Source: Candidatus Eiseniibacteriota bacterium (lineage in GTDB: Bacteria > Eisenbacteria > RBG-16-71-46). Taken from it: 39,743 nt of DNA. The notes beneath the pieces were generated by a model that saw only the letters and a program-made list of their open reading frames with translations, ran no database searches and was not told where the DNA came from. The translations under genes were made by a program, and so were the position numbers. Positions 16,652 through 24,532 of the stretch are shown here, in pieces. Numbering within the stretch: the first letter of the stretch is position 1; every line of letters begins with the position of its first letter. Location: contig VBOY01000033.1 of NCBI GenBank assembly GCA_005893295.1, positions 23,765-63,507 on the forward strand, in the 5' to 3' direction.

Positions 16652-18019
16652 TCACGGGGGTGGCCGCCCGCCCGGGGACCGAATCCCGTATTGCTTGGCC
16701 TTGCGATAGAGCGTGCGCAAGCCGATCCTGAGCATCGCCGCGGCACGAGGCTTGTCGTGCCCGGTGTGGCGCAGCGTGGCGGCGATCAGGGCACGCTCGG
16801 CCTCCTCGACCGTCATCCCGACGATCACGCGCACCGCGTCGCCCGCGCTCTCCGGCTCGCGCAGCGCCTCGGGCAGATCCGAGAGATCCAGCGGCCGCCT
16901 GCCCTCCGCGAACGCGACCATCCCCTCGATCGCGGCCCGAAGCTCCCGTACGTTCCCGGGCCAAGGCATGCGCGTGAGGCGCTCGAGCAGGCCGCGGGTG
17001 ACCCCGGTCACCTTACGCCGGTGGTCGCGGTTCAACTCGCGCAGGAAACATTCGACCAGCAGCGGCACATCCTCGCTGCGCTCGCGCAACGGGGGCATCG
17101 AGATCCGCACCGCGCCTAAACGCTGGTACAGGTCCTCGCGGAAGCGGCCGGACTCGACCTCGGCGGCCAGCGAGAGATGGGAGGCCGCGATCAGGCGGAC
17201 GTCGGCGCGCAACCTCTCGTGACCGCCGACACGCTCGAACTCGCGATTCTGGACCAACCGCAGCAGCTTGAGCTGCGCTCCCGGCGGCGCCTTGTCGATC
17301 TCGTCCAGGAACAGCGTGCCACCATCCGCGAGTTCGAGGCGGCCGGGCGTGGGGTGGGAACCCTGCTGCCCGAACAGCTCGCCCTCGATCGCTCCCGGCG
17401 CGAGCGCCCCGCAGCTCATCCACACGAATCGCTCGCCCTTGCGCGGGCTGGTCTGGTGGATCGTTTGAGCGACCACGCCCTTGCCGGTTCCAGCCTCGCC
17501 CTCGATCAGCACCGTGGCCTGCGAGGATGCCAGGTGGCGGATCTGCTCGAGCACGCGGGCGATCGGGCGCGAGCGGCCCACCAGTCGTCCGATCCGGAAT
17601 TGCCGGTCCAGCCTCTCCTCGGCCTCGGCTGCCCGCGCCACCAATCGTTGGTGCTCGAGACCACGTCGCAGAACCTCGAGCAGTTTCTCGAGGTGGAGTG
17701 GTTTGACCTGGAAGTCGTAGGCCCCCTGCCGCATGGCTTCGACCGCCTTCTCGATGTCTCCGCCCTCGGTCACCACCACCGCGCACAGCTCGGCGTTTCT
17801 CTCGCGCGCCCGCCGCAGCACGGCGAATCCGTCGATCCGCCGCATGTGCAGCTCGGCGACTAGGCAATCCGGTCGCTCCTCGTCGAGCACGTGGAACGCG
17901 CTTTCGTCGTCGTGGGCCCACAGCACGGAGAACCCGCTCTGACGCAGGAACGCGATCAACGCGCGCGTGGCATCGCACTCCCGGTCCACGACTAGGACGG
18001 TGGGCTTGTCTCGATGCAT
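16652..18019 (-). CDS. NtrC-family regulator with degenerate receiver and no GAFTGA loop
   Basis: A 455-residue protein with a receiver domain (8-120), a central AAA+ ATPase (about 145-380) and a Fis-type helix-turn-helix (about 410-447). Walker A is GEAGTGKG (174-181) and Walker B GGTLFLDEID; the arginine region FREDLYQRLG and PWPGNVREL are intact. In the receiver, the phosphoacceptor Asp is Glu56 (VAELHM) and one of the paired acidic residues is Arg13 (VDRE); Lys106 is kept. The loop after ELFG reads QQGSHPTPGR, so the sigma54-contacting GAFTGA is missing. It may act without phosphorylation and without sigma54. No sensor kinase is adjacent. Confidence 0.9.
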   Translation of the reverse strand: MHRDKPTVLVVDRECDATRALIAFLRQSGFSVLWAHDDESAFHVLDEERPDCLVAELHMRRIDGFAVLRRARERNAELCAVVVTEGGDIEKAVEAMRQGAYDFQVKPLHLEKLLEVLRRGLEHQRLVARAAEAEERLDRQFRIGRLVGRSRPIARVLEQIRHLASSQATVLIEGEAGTGKGVVAQTIHQTSPRKGERFVWMSCGALAPGAIEGELFGQQGSHPTPGRLELADGGTLFLDEIDKAPPGAQLKLLRLVQNREFERVGGHERLRADVRLIAASHLSLAAEVESGRFREDLYQRLGAVRISMPPLRERSEDVPLLVECFLRELNRDHRRKVTGVTRGLLERLTRMPWPGNVRELRAAIEGMVAFAEGRRPLDLSDLPEALREPESAGDAVRVIVGMTVEEAERALIAATLRHTGHDKPRAAAMLRIGLRTLYRKAKQYGIRSPGGRPPP

Positions 18020-18058
18020 GAGTGGGCCGGCGCGGCGGCCGAGCGCACGTGGGCGCGG

Positions 18059-19231
18059 CTAGCGGAGGCTCTCCAGCGCCCGCAGCACCTTCTCGTGATC
18101 CGGGATCTGTGCCGGGTCGCCGGGCGCCGGGCTCACGTCGCGATGGACGATTCGTCCCTGCCGGTCCACCGCGAACAGGGCGCGACCCGAGTGCCCCTTG
18201 TCGGCGACTAGGACCCCGTAGGCCGCGCTCGCTTCACGCTCGAAATCCGAGAGCAGAGGGAAGGAGAGGCCGAGATGCTTGGCGAACGCGTCGTTCGCGA
18301 AGTGACTGTCCACACTGATCCCCAAGACCTCCGCGTCCAGATTGCGGAACCGAGACATTTGCTTCTCGAGCGCGGGCAACTGGTGGGAACACACGGGCGA
18401 GAACGCCAAGGGGAAGAACGCCAGCACCACGTTCTTGCGGCCGCGGTACTCCGTCAGAGTGAAGAATTGGCCGCCCGGTCCCTTGAGCCTGAATTCCGGT
18501 GCCATCTGCCCGATCTCGGGTACTGCCGCCGTCGTTTGCATCGCGTTTCCTCCTTCGGCCGGGCTCCCGAACAGGTCCAACCGGAGCGTTGCCCGATCCG
18601 GGATGTCGCGGCCGCCACCCCCGTCTTCTCCGGCGGCCTCCCGTCGCGCGGGGAGGCGCAGCGCATCCTGACTGAGCGCGGCGAGCTCCGCAAGCGAGGC
18701 GACTCCACGCCGCTCTTCCCACCGCGTGGCCAGCTGTACCAGCAGCCGTGCCGTCGTCCGGGCGTCTCCGAGCGCGCGGTGGGCCCGCTCGCGGGGCAGC
18801 CTGAGGCGTGCGGCCAGCTCGGGCAGAGAATGCCCACTGAATCCAGGCAGCCCGCGCGCCAGGCCGAGGGTGTCGATCACCGGGTTCCAGAGCGGCGGCT
18901 CCCCGGCGTCGCGGAGCAGCGGGGCGAGAAACGCGAGATCGAAGCGCGCGTGGTGGAACGCGAGCATCGAAGTTCCGCATCGACGGCGCAGATCGGCGGC
19001 CACCCTCTTGGGCTCCGGGGCCTCGGCCACCATGACCGTGTCGATCCCGTGCACGGCGGTGGCGCCGAGTGGGATCGCGCGCGAGGGCCTCACCAGGGTC
19101 GCCCAGGATTCGCAAATGTCCTCTCCCTCGAGAGCCACCACGGCTACCTCGAGGAGGACATCACTGGCGGGGTCGAATCCGGTCGTCTCGACGTCGATGA
19201 CGACGACCCGCTGTGCGCTGAGCAGGGACAC
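18059..19231 (-). CDS. DEDDh exonuclease fused in frame to a peroxiredoxin
   Basis: One 390-codon frame encodes two complete proteins. Residues 1-185 are a DnaQ-type 3'-5' exonuclease with the DEDDh set: IDVETTGF (Asp13, Glu15), HHARFDLAFL, and HRALGDARTT. After a linker of about 45 residues, residues 231-390 are an AhpC/TSA peroxiredoxin with FFPLAFSPVCSHQL, where Cys281 is the peroxidatic cysteine. No stop separates them. AAGGAGG lies 7 bases before the codon of Met231, so the peroxiredoxin can also be made alone from 18541. It follows the thioredoxin gene, a possible reductant source, across repeat copy 2. Confidence 0.88.
   Translation of the reverse strand: MSLLSAQRVVVIDVETTGFDPASDVLLEVAVVALEGEDICESWATLVRPSRAIPLGATAVHGIDTVMVAEAPEPKRVAADLRRRCGTSMLAFHHARFDLAFLAPLLRDAGEPPLWNPVIDTLGLARGLPGFSGHSLPELAARLRLPRERAHRALGDARTTARLLVQLATRWEERRGVASLAELAALSQDALRLPARREAAGEDGGGGRDIPDRATLRLDLFGSPAEGGNAMQTTAAVPEIGQMAPEFRLKGPGGQFFTLTEYRGRKNVVLAFFPLAFSPVCSHQLPALEKQMSRFRNLDAEVLGISVDSHFANDAFAKHLGLSFPLLSDFEREASAAYGVLVADKGHSGRALFAVDRQGRIVHRDVSPAPGDPAQIPDHEKVLRALESLR
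18549..18555 (-). promoter_or_regulatory. Internal ribosome-binding site for the peroxiredoxin part
   Basis: AAGGAGG lies 7 bases before an in-frame ATG at 18541 inside the fusion gene. The peptide from that ATG (MQTTAAVPEIGQMAPEF) starts like ordinary peroxiredoxins. It implies separate production of a 160-residue peroxiredoxin. Confidence 0.65.
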
Positions 19232-19238
19232 GAGCCCT

Positions 19239-19285
19239 CTAGCAGGCCGCTGAAAAAGCCCGAGTGCTGCGTTGCTCGGTCGCTC
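19239..19285 (-). repeat. Dispersed intergenic repeat, copy 2
   Basis: Read on the minus strand this matches copy 1 (12664-12710) at 44 of 47 bases. It begins at the stop codon of the thioredoxin gene and ends with CTAG 8 bases before the exonuclease start. Two of the three differences fall in the hairpin arms (CGGGCT/GGCCTG here) and keep pairing as G-U on this strand. Confidence 0.75.
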
Positions 19286-19787
19286 AGCGTCCCTTGGCGG
19301 CCTTGCCGAGGTACTCCTGGAAGCTCACCCCGCGGTCCATGTGACCGTCCCCGATGTAGCGCAAGACGTCCAGGAATCGCTCGGCTGGGACGTACCCCGG
19401 CACGCGCGTGATGTACTCGCCCTCCGGTCGCAGGAAGACCGTCGTGGGATATCCGTTCACGCCGAATTGAGCCGCCAGCGCACGCCACGTGGCGGCCTTG
19501 CCCTGATAGAGCCCCAGCTTGTCGGCTTCGGCGTCGAGCTTCACGGTGACGAACGTCCGCTGCAAGTATTCCCGCACCTCGGGGCGGGAGTAGACGTCGC
19601 GATCCATACGACGGCACCAGCCACACCAGTCGGTGTACACGTCCACGAGCACGATGCGCTTTTGCCGCCGCGCTTCCTTGAAGCCCGAGTCCCAGTCCCG
19701 CCACGCGAGCGGGGTGTCCTCGGAATGCGCGGGCTGCGCCACCATCAAGAGCAGAACCCACGCGGCGGCGCGGACGAATGCTTTCAT
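19284..19787 (-). CDS. Exported thioredoxin-like protein
   Basis: A 167-residue protein with a signal peptide (MKAFVRAAAWVLLLMVAQPAHS) and a thioredoxin fold. The redox motif is CGWC in VDVYTDWCGWCRRMDRDV, and the cis-proline follows in GVNGYPTTVFL. The pattern matches the DsbD-gamma or thioredoxin_7 type of periplasmic disulfide reductase. GAGG stands 8 bases before the ATG. It lies directly upstream of the exonuclease-peroxiredoxin gene, with the dispersed repeat between them. Because it is exported, it may not be the reductant of the cytoplasmic peroxiredoxin. Confidence 0.88.
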   Translation of the reverse strand: MKAFVRAAAWVLLLMVAQPAHSEDTPLAWRDWDSGFKEARRQKRIVLVDVYTDWCGWCRRMDRDVYSRPEVREYLQRTFVTVKLDAEADKLGLYQGKAATWRALAAQFGVNGYPTTVFLRPEGEYITRVPGYVPAERFLDVLRYIGDGHMDRGVSFQEYLGKAAKGR

Positions 19788-19901
19788 CCCTTTGACCTCG
19801 CGATGTTGGTTTCGATGCTCACGGCCGCAAAGCGTATCACGGCGCGGGCCGCTCCGACAGGGACGGCTGGTTTTTGCCCGTTCCTTGACCGACGCTCCCC
19901 G

Positions 19902-20762
19902 TCACGAGGGCCCGAACACGGTGTGCCGCATCGCCTCGCCACCCTGTTCCGGATCGAACCACACCCCGCATAGCCGGGAGGTTCCAAACTGGCCCGGATT
20001 CACGACCACGGTGCGCCCGATCGTGTCGCGGAACGACGCCGAGACGCGCGGCGACTCGTGGATGTGGCCACCGAGAACGAGAGGCGGTTGGTGTCGCTCC
20101 ACGAACCGGCGAATCGCGCGCGAGCCGACGTGAATGCCCGCTCCGATCATGTCGCAACGCGTGTCCCGCGGCGGCGAGTGAAGGACGAAGATCGTCTCCG
20201 CGGGCGCCGTCAAGTCCACCAGCTCTTCGAGCGCCTCGGCGATCGTGGGGGAACGGAGCGCGGGATCAAAACGGTGCGGCACCGCATCCCGCCCGTGGCT
20301 CACCCAGCCATCGAGCCGCGCGGGCGACTCGGCGTCGCCGTCTTCCCATCGCTCCCAGTCCTTGATGCCGAAGGGAGTGATCGGGACCCAGGACGACCCT
20401 GCCACCCGCACGCCGCCCACTTGCACCGCCCGGCCGTGGATCAACCGCCACAAGCTCCCGTCGTATCGCTCCAGGCAGTCTAGATTGGCCGCCCAATCGT
20501 CGTTGCCCATGAGCAGCAGCAGCTGCGTTTCCGGCGACCCCTCGCGCAAGCGCCGCGCGAACTCGACCAGGAATCCCTCGAGGAACAGGCGCTGATGCGC
20601 AATCCCGTCGGTCCCGGTGGCGTGTGGGCAGAGGTCGCCACCGATCAGCACCGCACCCGGTCGCCGGGCGGCCGAGACCGCCATCAGCTCCTCGTACAGC
20701 GCGCCTTGACCGTGAAGATCAGAAGTGAAGAACCAGTCCGGCACCCGGCACTCCGGTGGCAA
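19902..20762 (-). CDS. Calcineurin-like metallophosphoesterase
   Basis: A 286-residue enzyme with the motifs of the family in order: TSDLHGQ, IGGDLCPH, LMGNDDW, VLHSPPRD and GGHIHES. These bind two metals and hydrolyse phosphoesters. The first possible start is TTG at 20762. A GTG at 20744 (VPDWFFTSDLHG) is equally possible, and neither has a strong ribosome site. There is no signal peptide, so it is probably cytoplasmic. The substrate is unknown. It is divergent from the secreted protein at 20993. Confidence 0.88.
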   Translation of the reverse strand: MPPECRVPDWFFTSDLHGQGALYEELMAVSAARRPGAVLIGGDLCPHATGTDGIAHQRLFLEGFLVEFARRLREGSPETQLLLLMGNDDWAANLDCLERYDGSLWRLIHGRAVQVGGVRVAGSSWVPITPFGIKDWERWEDGDAESPARLDGWVSHGRDAVPHRFDPALRSPTIAEALEELVDLTAPAETIFVLHSPPRDTRCDMIGAGIHVGSRAIRRFVERHQPPLVLGGHIHESPRVSASFRDTIGRTVVVNPGQFGTSRLCGVWFDPEQGGEAMRHTVFGPS

Positions 20763-20992
20763 GGGTGCGACAATCCGTGCCGAAAGCGCGACTCTAGCCG
20801 AGGGCTTTGCACGGCCGCAACAAGTCGAGCCGCCTCGGGCTCGAGCGCGGCCGAACCAAGAGGCGAGACGCGCACCGAGGGGTGCGCGCGACGGCTCGCC
20901 ACTGCACTTCGGCCTTGACCCGCCGCCACGGGGCTGCGGATACTTTTCGACCGTCCCGCTCGTTGCCCCCGACCGAAAGGAATGGATCCCCG

Positions 20993-22195
20993 ATGATGCG
21001 CCCCCTCCGCGCCGCAGCGCTGCTCTTTCTCTTCGTGGCTCTGCCGGCCGTCCATTCCGGTGCCGCGCCTTCCCCCAATCTGCTCGCGAATCCCGGCTTC
21101 GAGCTGCCGCTCGGCAAACACCCGTGGATGCCCGCCGCCTGGGACACCCTGGATTCGGGATTGTCGACGGTGTTCTTCGGGCGCGACACGTTTCTCGTCC
21201 ATGGCGGGCGCTACGCGGTGAGTGTCGCCAACCTGAGCATGCTGTATCCGATGTGGCACAACTGGAGCCAGACTCTGGTGGTCGGCAAGGAGCTGTGGGG
21301 CAAGGACGTCGAGCTGTCCGTATGGACCCGCAGCGTGGGACTCCAGGGACGCGGGTACGTCCTGTTGCAGGCCTATCGCGACACGATCGAGAAGATGTCG
21401 CGCATCTGGAAGGTCGATCGCGAGGCCGCGGGACGCAAGCTGGGCTACTCGCCCACCGACAGCCCCCATGTCGTTCTCGGCTGGCAGCGCAGCTACTTCT
21501 CCGAGCCGGAGACCGATTGGACCCAGCGCACCGTGCGGATCTTCATCCCGCCCAGCACCAACATCGTGATCGTGCGCTGCGGCATCTTCGGCACCGGCCA
21601 AGTGATGTTCGACGATGCCGTGCTCACCGCCCAGCCGGCTCTTCCGCCTCCTCCGGTTCCTCTGCACACGAACCTGTTGGCGGACTCGAGCTTCGAGGGC
21701 GACGGCAACGCCTGGGAGTACTCGATGCCGCCCTACGAAAACCAGGTGGTCGAGAAAGACAGCACCTACGCGCACACCGGCCGCTACAGCATCCGCATGC
21801 GCGGCGGAGCCAAATCGGGATGGGTGAACACGCGGGCTGGCGTGCTCCAGCTGATCGGCAATCGAAATCTGTCCGGCAAGCGGCTGCGACTGTCGGCGTG
21901 GGTCAAGACGGACAGCCTGGGGCGGAACGCCTACATCAAGATCTTCTGCTCGACACCGGAGGGCGACGTTCACAACGTGCCCGAGGGTTTTTCCGGCACG
22001 ACGGACTGGACTCACACCGTGCTGGTCATGGACGCTCCGCCCGAGACCTACCTCACGTGGGCGTGGTGTCTCTACACGGTGCCGGCCTCGGGCACGGTAT
22101 ACTTCGACGATGTCTCGCTCGAAGTGATCGGACCGGCCGACTACTTGAAAACCGGCGCACCGCCGCCCAAGCCGCCCCCACTTCCGGCGCGCTAA
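20993..22195 (+). CDS. Secreted protein with two jelly-roll (CBM-like) domains
   Basis: A 400-residue protein with a signal peptide (MMRPLRAAALLFLFVALPAVHSGAA). The ATG at 20993 follows AAAGGA. Two related domains follow. One opens with NLLANPGFELP and closes with VMFDDAVLTA. The second opens with NLLADSSFEGDGN and closes with VYFDDVSLEV. This start-and-end pattern is typical of CBM4/9-like carbohydrate-binding beta-sandwiches. No catalytic domain is present, and a Pro-rich tail ends the protein. It may bind surface or environmental glycans. Confidence 0.82.
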   Translation: MMRPLRAAALLFLFVALPAVHSGAAPSPNLLANPGFELPLGKHPWMPAAWDTLDSGLSTVFFGRDTFLVHGGRYAVSVANLSMLYPMWHNWSQTLVVGKELWGKDVELSVWTRSVGLQGRGYVLLQAYRDTIEKMSRIWKVDREAAGRKLGYSPTDSPHVVLGWQRSYFSEPETDWTQRTVRIFIPPSTNIVIVRCGIFGTGQVMFDDAVLTAQPALPPPPVPLHTNLLADSSFEGDGNAWEYSMPPYENQVVEKDSTYAHTGRYSIRMRGGAKSGWVNTRAGVLQLIGNRNLSGKRLRLSAWVKTDSLGRNAYIKIFCSTPEGDVHNVPEGFSGTTDWTHTVLVMDAPPETYLTWAWCLYTVPASGTVYFDDVSLEVIGPADYLKTGAPPPKPPPLPAR

Positions 22196-22574
22196 CCACG
22201 CGGCTTGTGGCGCGGCGAGCGGCTTTTGTGAACAGAGGCGAGCCCACCTCTTGACAACCGCGGGCGGATCGGGCCAGACTCCAAGTGCAGCTGGGCAGAA
22301 AGGCCTCCTTGGCAGGGAGCTTTCCGACCCGAGCCGAGGTTCCGTCGCTGCATGAACCTGCCACGACGCGGTCGACAGCGGATTTCACGAGCGAGGTGAG
22401 CCGCCCGACACGCCAACGGCCTCGCGGAATCGGGAGCTGCAGGGTGCGCGGAACACTTGCCCGAAGTGTTTCCCTCTCGCGTGCCGAGGAGCCCCCCCTC
22501 CTTGAATGTCTTCACCGCGCCGCGGCCTGCCACCGCGGCGCGTCTGCGTTTCGGGGGTCGTGGTGTGGGCGCCG
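22196..22574. other. Gene-free stretch with several hairpins
   Basis: These 379 bases lie between convergent genes and show no credible gene. Notable are a 9-bp hairpin at 22450-22472 (AACACTT, loop GCCCG, AAGTGTT) and the GC-rich hairpin at 22516-22542. A TTGACA at 22251 has no matching -10 box. Confidence 0.5.
22516..22542 (-). terminator. GC-rich hairpin after corA
   Basis: Perfect 10-base arms, CGCGCCGCGG and CCGCGGCGCG, with a 7-base loop lie 33 bases past the corA stop. There is no T-run, so termination may need Rho, or the hairpin may protect the RNA end. Confidence 0.45.
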
Positions 22575-23528
22575 CTAGAGCCAGCGCCGGCTGCGCAGGA
22601 ACCACCAGGTTCCGAGCGCGGTGGCGGCCAGGAGCCCCAGCGCGTAGAGCTCGCCGTATTTCCACTCGTAGGCGGCGAAGTGGAAATTCATGCCGTAGTA
22701 GCCGGTGATCACGGTGAGCGGCAGCATGATCGTCGCGATCACGGTCAGGATCTTGATGACCTCGTTGAGCCGGTTGGAGACCACCGAGACGTGTAGCTCG
22801 AGCAGCCCCGACACCTCGTCGCGAAACGAGTCCAGGAGGTCGTTCACGCGGGCGAGGCGATCGTAGACGTCCCTCAGATAGGGCCGCACCTCGGCGGGAA
22901 TCGCCCGGTACTCGTCGCGCGTCAGCGCCAAGATGGTGTCGCGTTGCGGGCCGACGATGCGCCGCAGGGCCGCCATTCCGCGCTTGAGCTTGAGGATTCG
23001 CGCGTGGACGCGGCGCCCGGCCCGCCGGAACGCGTCCTCTTCCATGCCGTCGAGCTCTGCCCCGATGCGGTCCATGATCGGCAGGTAGTTGTCCACCAGC
23101 AGATCGAGCACGAAGAACAGCAGGTGCGCCGGCCCGCGCGTCAGGATCTCGGGCCGCCGGCCCAGGATCTCCTGCGCCGCCGCGATCGAGCGGGTGCGGC
23201 CGTCGTGATAGGTGATGATGAAGCGCTCGCCGACCACCACGTCGACCTCGCGCAGGGCGGGGCGGTCCTCCTCCCAGCGCGCCGAATGGACCGCCAGGTA
23301 CAGGTAGGAGCCGTAGTCGTCGACCTTGGGCCGGTTGACCTCCATGAACATGTCGTCGATCACCAGCGGGTGGATGTGGAGCGGGGCTAGCAGCTCGCGC
23401 GCCGCGGTCTGATCCTCGGTGTCGAAGTCGATCCATACGACGCCGGGGCCCTCGACCGCGCACCGGATGGCCTGCTCCGCGGTGACCTCCTCGACCCGCC
23501 CCGCCTCCGATCGCCAGGCGCGGATCAT
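22575..23528 (-). CDS. corA: CorA-type magnesium/divalent cation channel
   Basis: A 317-residue member of the CorA family. The large N-terminal cytoplasmic domain is followed by a long stalk helix and two C-terminal membrane helices. The first ends in the pore signature YGMNFHF, and the protein ends with the positively charged RSRRWL. The ATG at 23528 overlaps the stop of the deacetylase gene as ATGA, so the two are coupled. A longer open frame upstream overlaps that gene and is not used. It imports Mg2+ or related ions as a pentamer. Confidence 0.93.
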   Translation of the reverse strand: MIRAWRSEAGRVEEVTAEQAIRCAVEGPGVVWIDFDTEDQTAARELLAPLHIHPLVIDDMFMEVNRPKVDDYGSYLYLAVHSARWEEDRPALREVDVVVGERFIITYHDGRTRSIAAAQEILGRRPEILTRGPAHLLFFVLDLLVDNYLPIMDRIGAELDGMEEDAFRRAGRRVHARILKLKRGMAALRRIVGPQRDTILALTRDEYRAIPAEVRPYLRDVYDRLARVNDLLDSFRDEVSGLLELHVSVVSNRLNEVIKILTVIATIMLPLTVITGYYGMNFHFAAYEWKYGELYALGLLAATALGTWWFLRSRRWL

Positions 23529-24445
23529 TGCGGGCTCGGGCTCCGCTGCCGGGCGAGGTGAAGCGCGACGCGGCTCGTCTGCACGTGAATGTGCACCGTA
23601 TCGCTCACCTTGCGCGCGTAGCCTCCGCCGAGGGTCACGACCGCGGGGATCTTGCGCGCGGCCGCCCCCTCCAGCACCTGGCGGTCCCGCGCCTCGAGGC
23701 CCGCGAACGTGAGCCTGAGTGATCCGAGCTGGTCGTCCAGGTACGGGTCGGCTCCCGCTTGATAGAGGAGCAGCTCGGGGCGATGCGCCCACACGCGCTC
23801 GAGGCCCTCCGCGAGGCGCCGGTTGAATTCGTCGTCGCCGGTCTCGTTGTCGAGCCCGATGTCCAGATCGCCGCGCTCCTTGATCGGGTAGAGATTCTGC
23901 TGATGGATCGAGAAGGTGAAGACCCGCGGGTCGTCCCGGAACAGATGCGCCGTGCCATTCCCCTGATGCAGGTCGCAGTCCACCACCGCGGCCCGCTCGA
24001 TATGGCCGTCACGCTGGAGCACCCGGATCGCCACGGCCAGGTCGTTGATGTAGCAGAAACCCGAGGCCAGGTCGGCGAACGCGTGATGGAAACCGCCGCC
24101 CAGGTTGATCCCCACGCCTCGTGTCAGCGCCTCCCGTGCCGCCAGCGTGGTACCCCCGGCGGCGAGCGCGTAGGCGCGCACGATCTCGGCGGTCAAGGGA
24201 AGCTCGGAGCATGCGGTGCGGGGCGTGATGCGCAGGTGCTCGAGATCCGACAAGTACTCGGGTGTGTGCACGAGCAGCAGGTCGGTGCGCGGAGCGGGCT
24301 CGGGGCACAGGATCTGGGCCTCGTCGATCTCTCCGGCCGCCACCAGGCACCTCCGCACCAGGGCGAACTTTTCGGTCGGGAAGACGTGGGGGCCGATGTC
24401 GCACTCGTAGGCGGGCGCGTGGACCACGGCGGCGGTCGAGGACAT
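23525..24445 (-). CDS. Histone-deacetylase-family amidohydrolase (AcuC/HDAC-like)
   Basis: A 306-residue member of the arginase-deacetylase superfamily. The active site is visible: GGGFHHAF (tandem His), VVDCDLHQGNG (zinc Asp and His) and YQAGADPYLDDQLG (second zinc Asp), with TLGGGY near the end. Such enzymes remove acetyl groups from lysines, polyamines or small amides; the bacterial substrate cannot be told from sequence. It begins 87 bases from the divergent exporter operon and overlaps corA. Confidence 0.92.
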   Translation of the reverse strand: MSSTAAVVHAPAYECDIGPHVFPTEKFALVRRCLVAAGEIDEAQILCPEPAPRTDLLLVHTPEYLSDLEHLRITPRTACSELPLTAEIVRAYALAAGGTTLAAREALTRGVGINLGGGFHHAFADLASGFCYINDLAVAIRVLQRDGHIERAAVVDCDLHQGNGTAHLFRDDPRVFTFSIHQQNLYPIKERGDLDIGLDNETGDDEFNRRLAEGLERVWAHRPELLLYQAGADPYLDDQLGSLRLTFAGLEARDRQVLEGAAARKIPAVVTLGGGYARKVSDTVHIHVQTSRVALHLARQRSPSPQ

Positions 24446-24532
24446 GGCCCCCTCATGGTGGCATGGGGACGCGGCGCGCGCAAAGGCGCGCGAAAGTCGG
24501 GATGCGGTGGCGAGCCGCTATGGATAGAATCG

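Noticed and set aside
22251-22256. TTGACA as a -35 box.
   Set aside because: No -10 match at 16-19 bases and no gene downstream on that strand.
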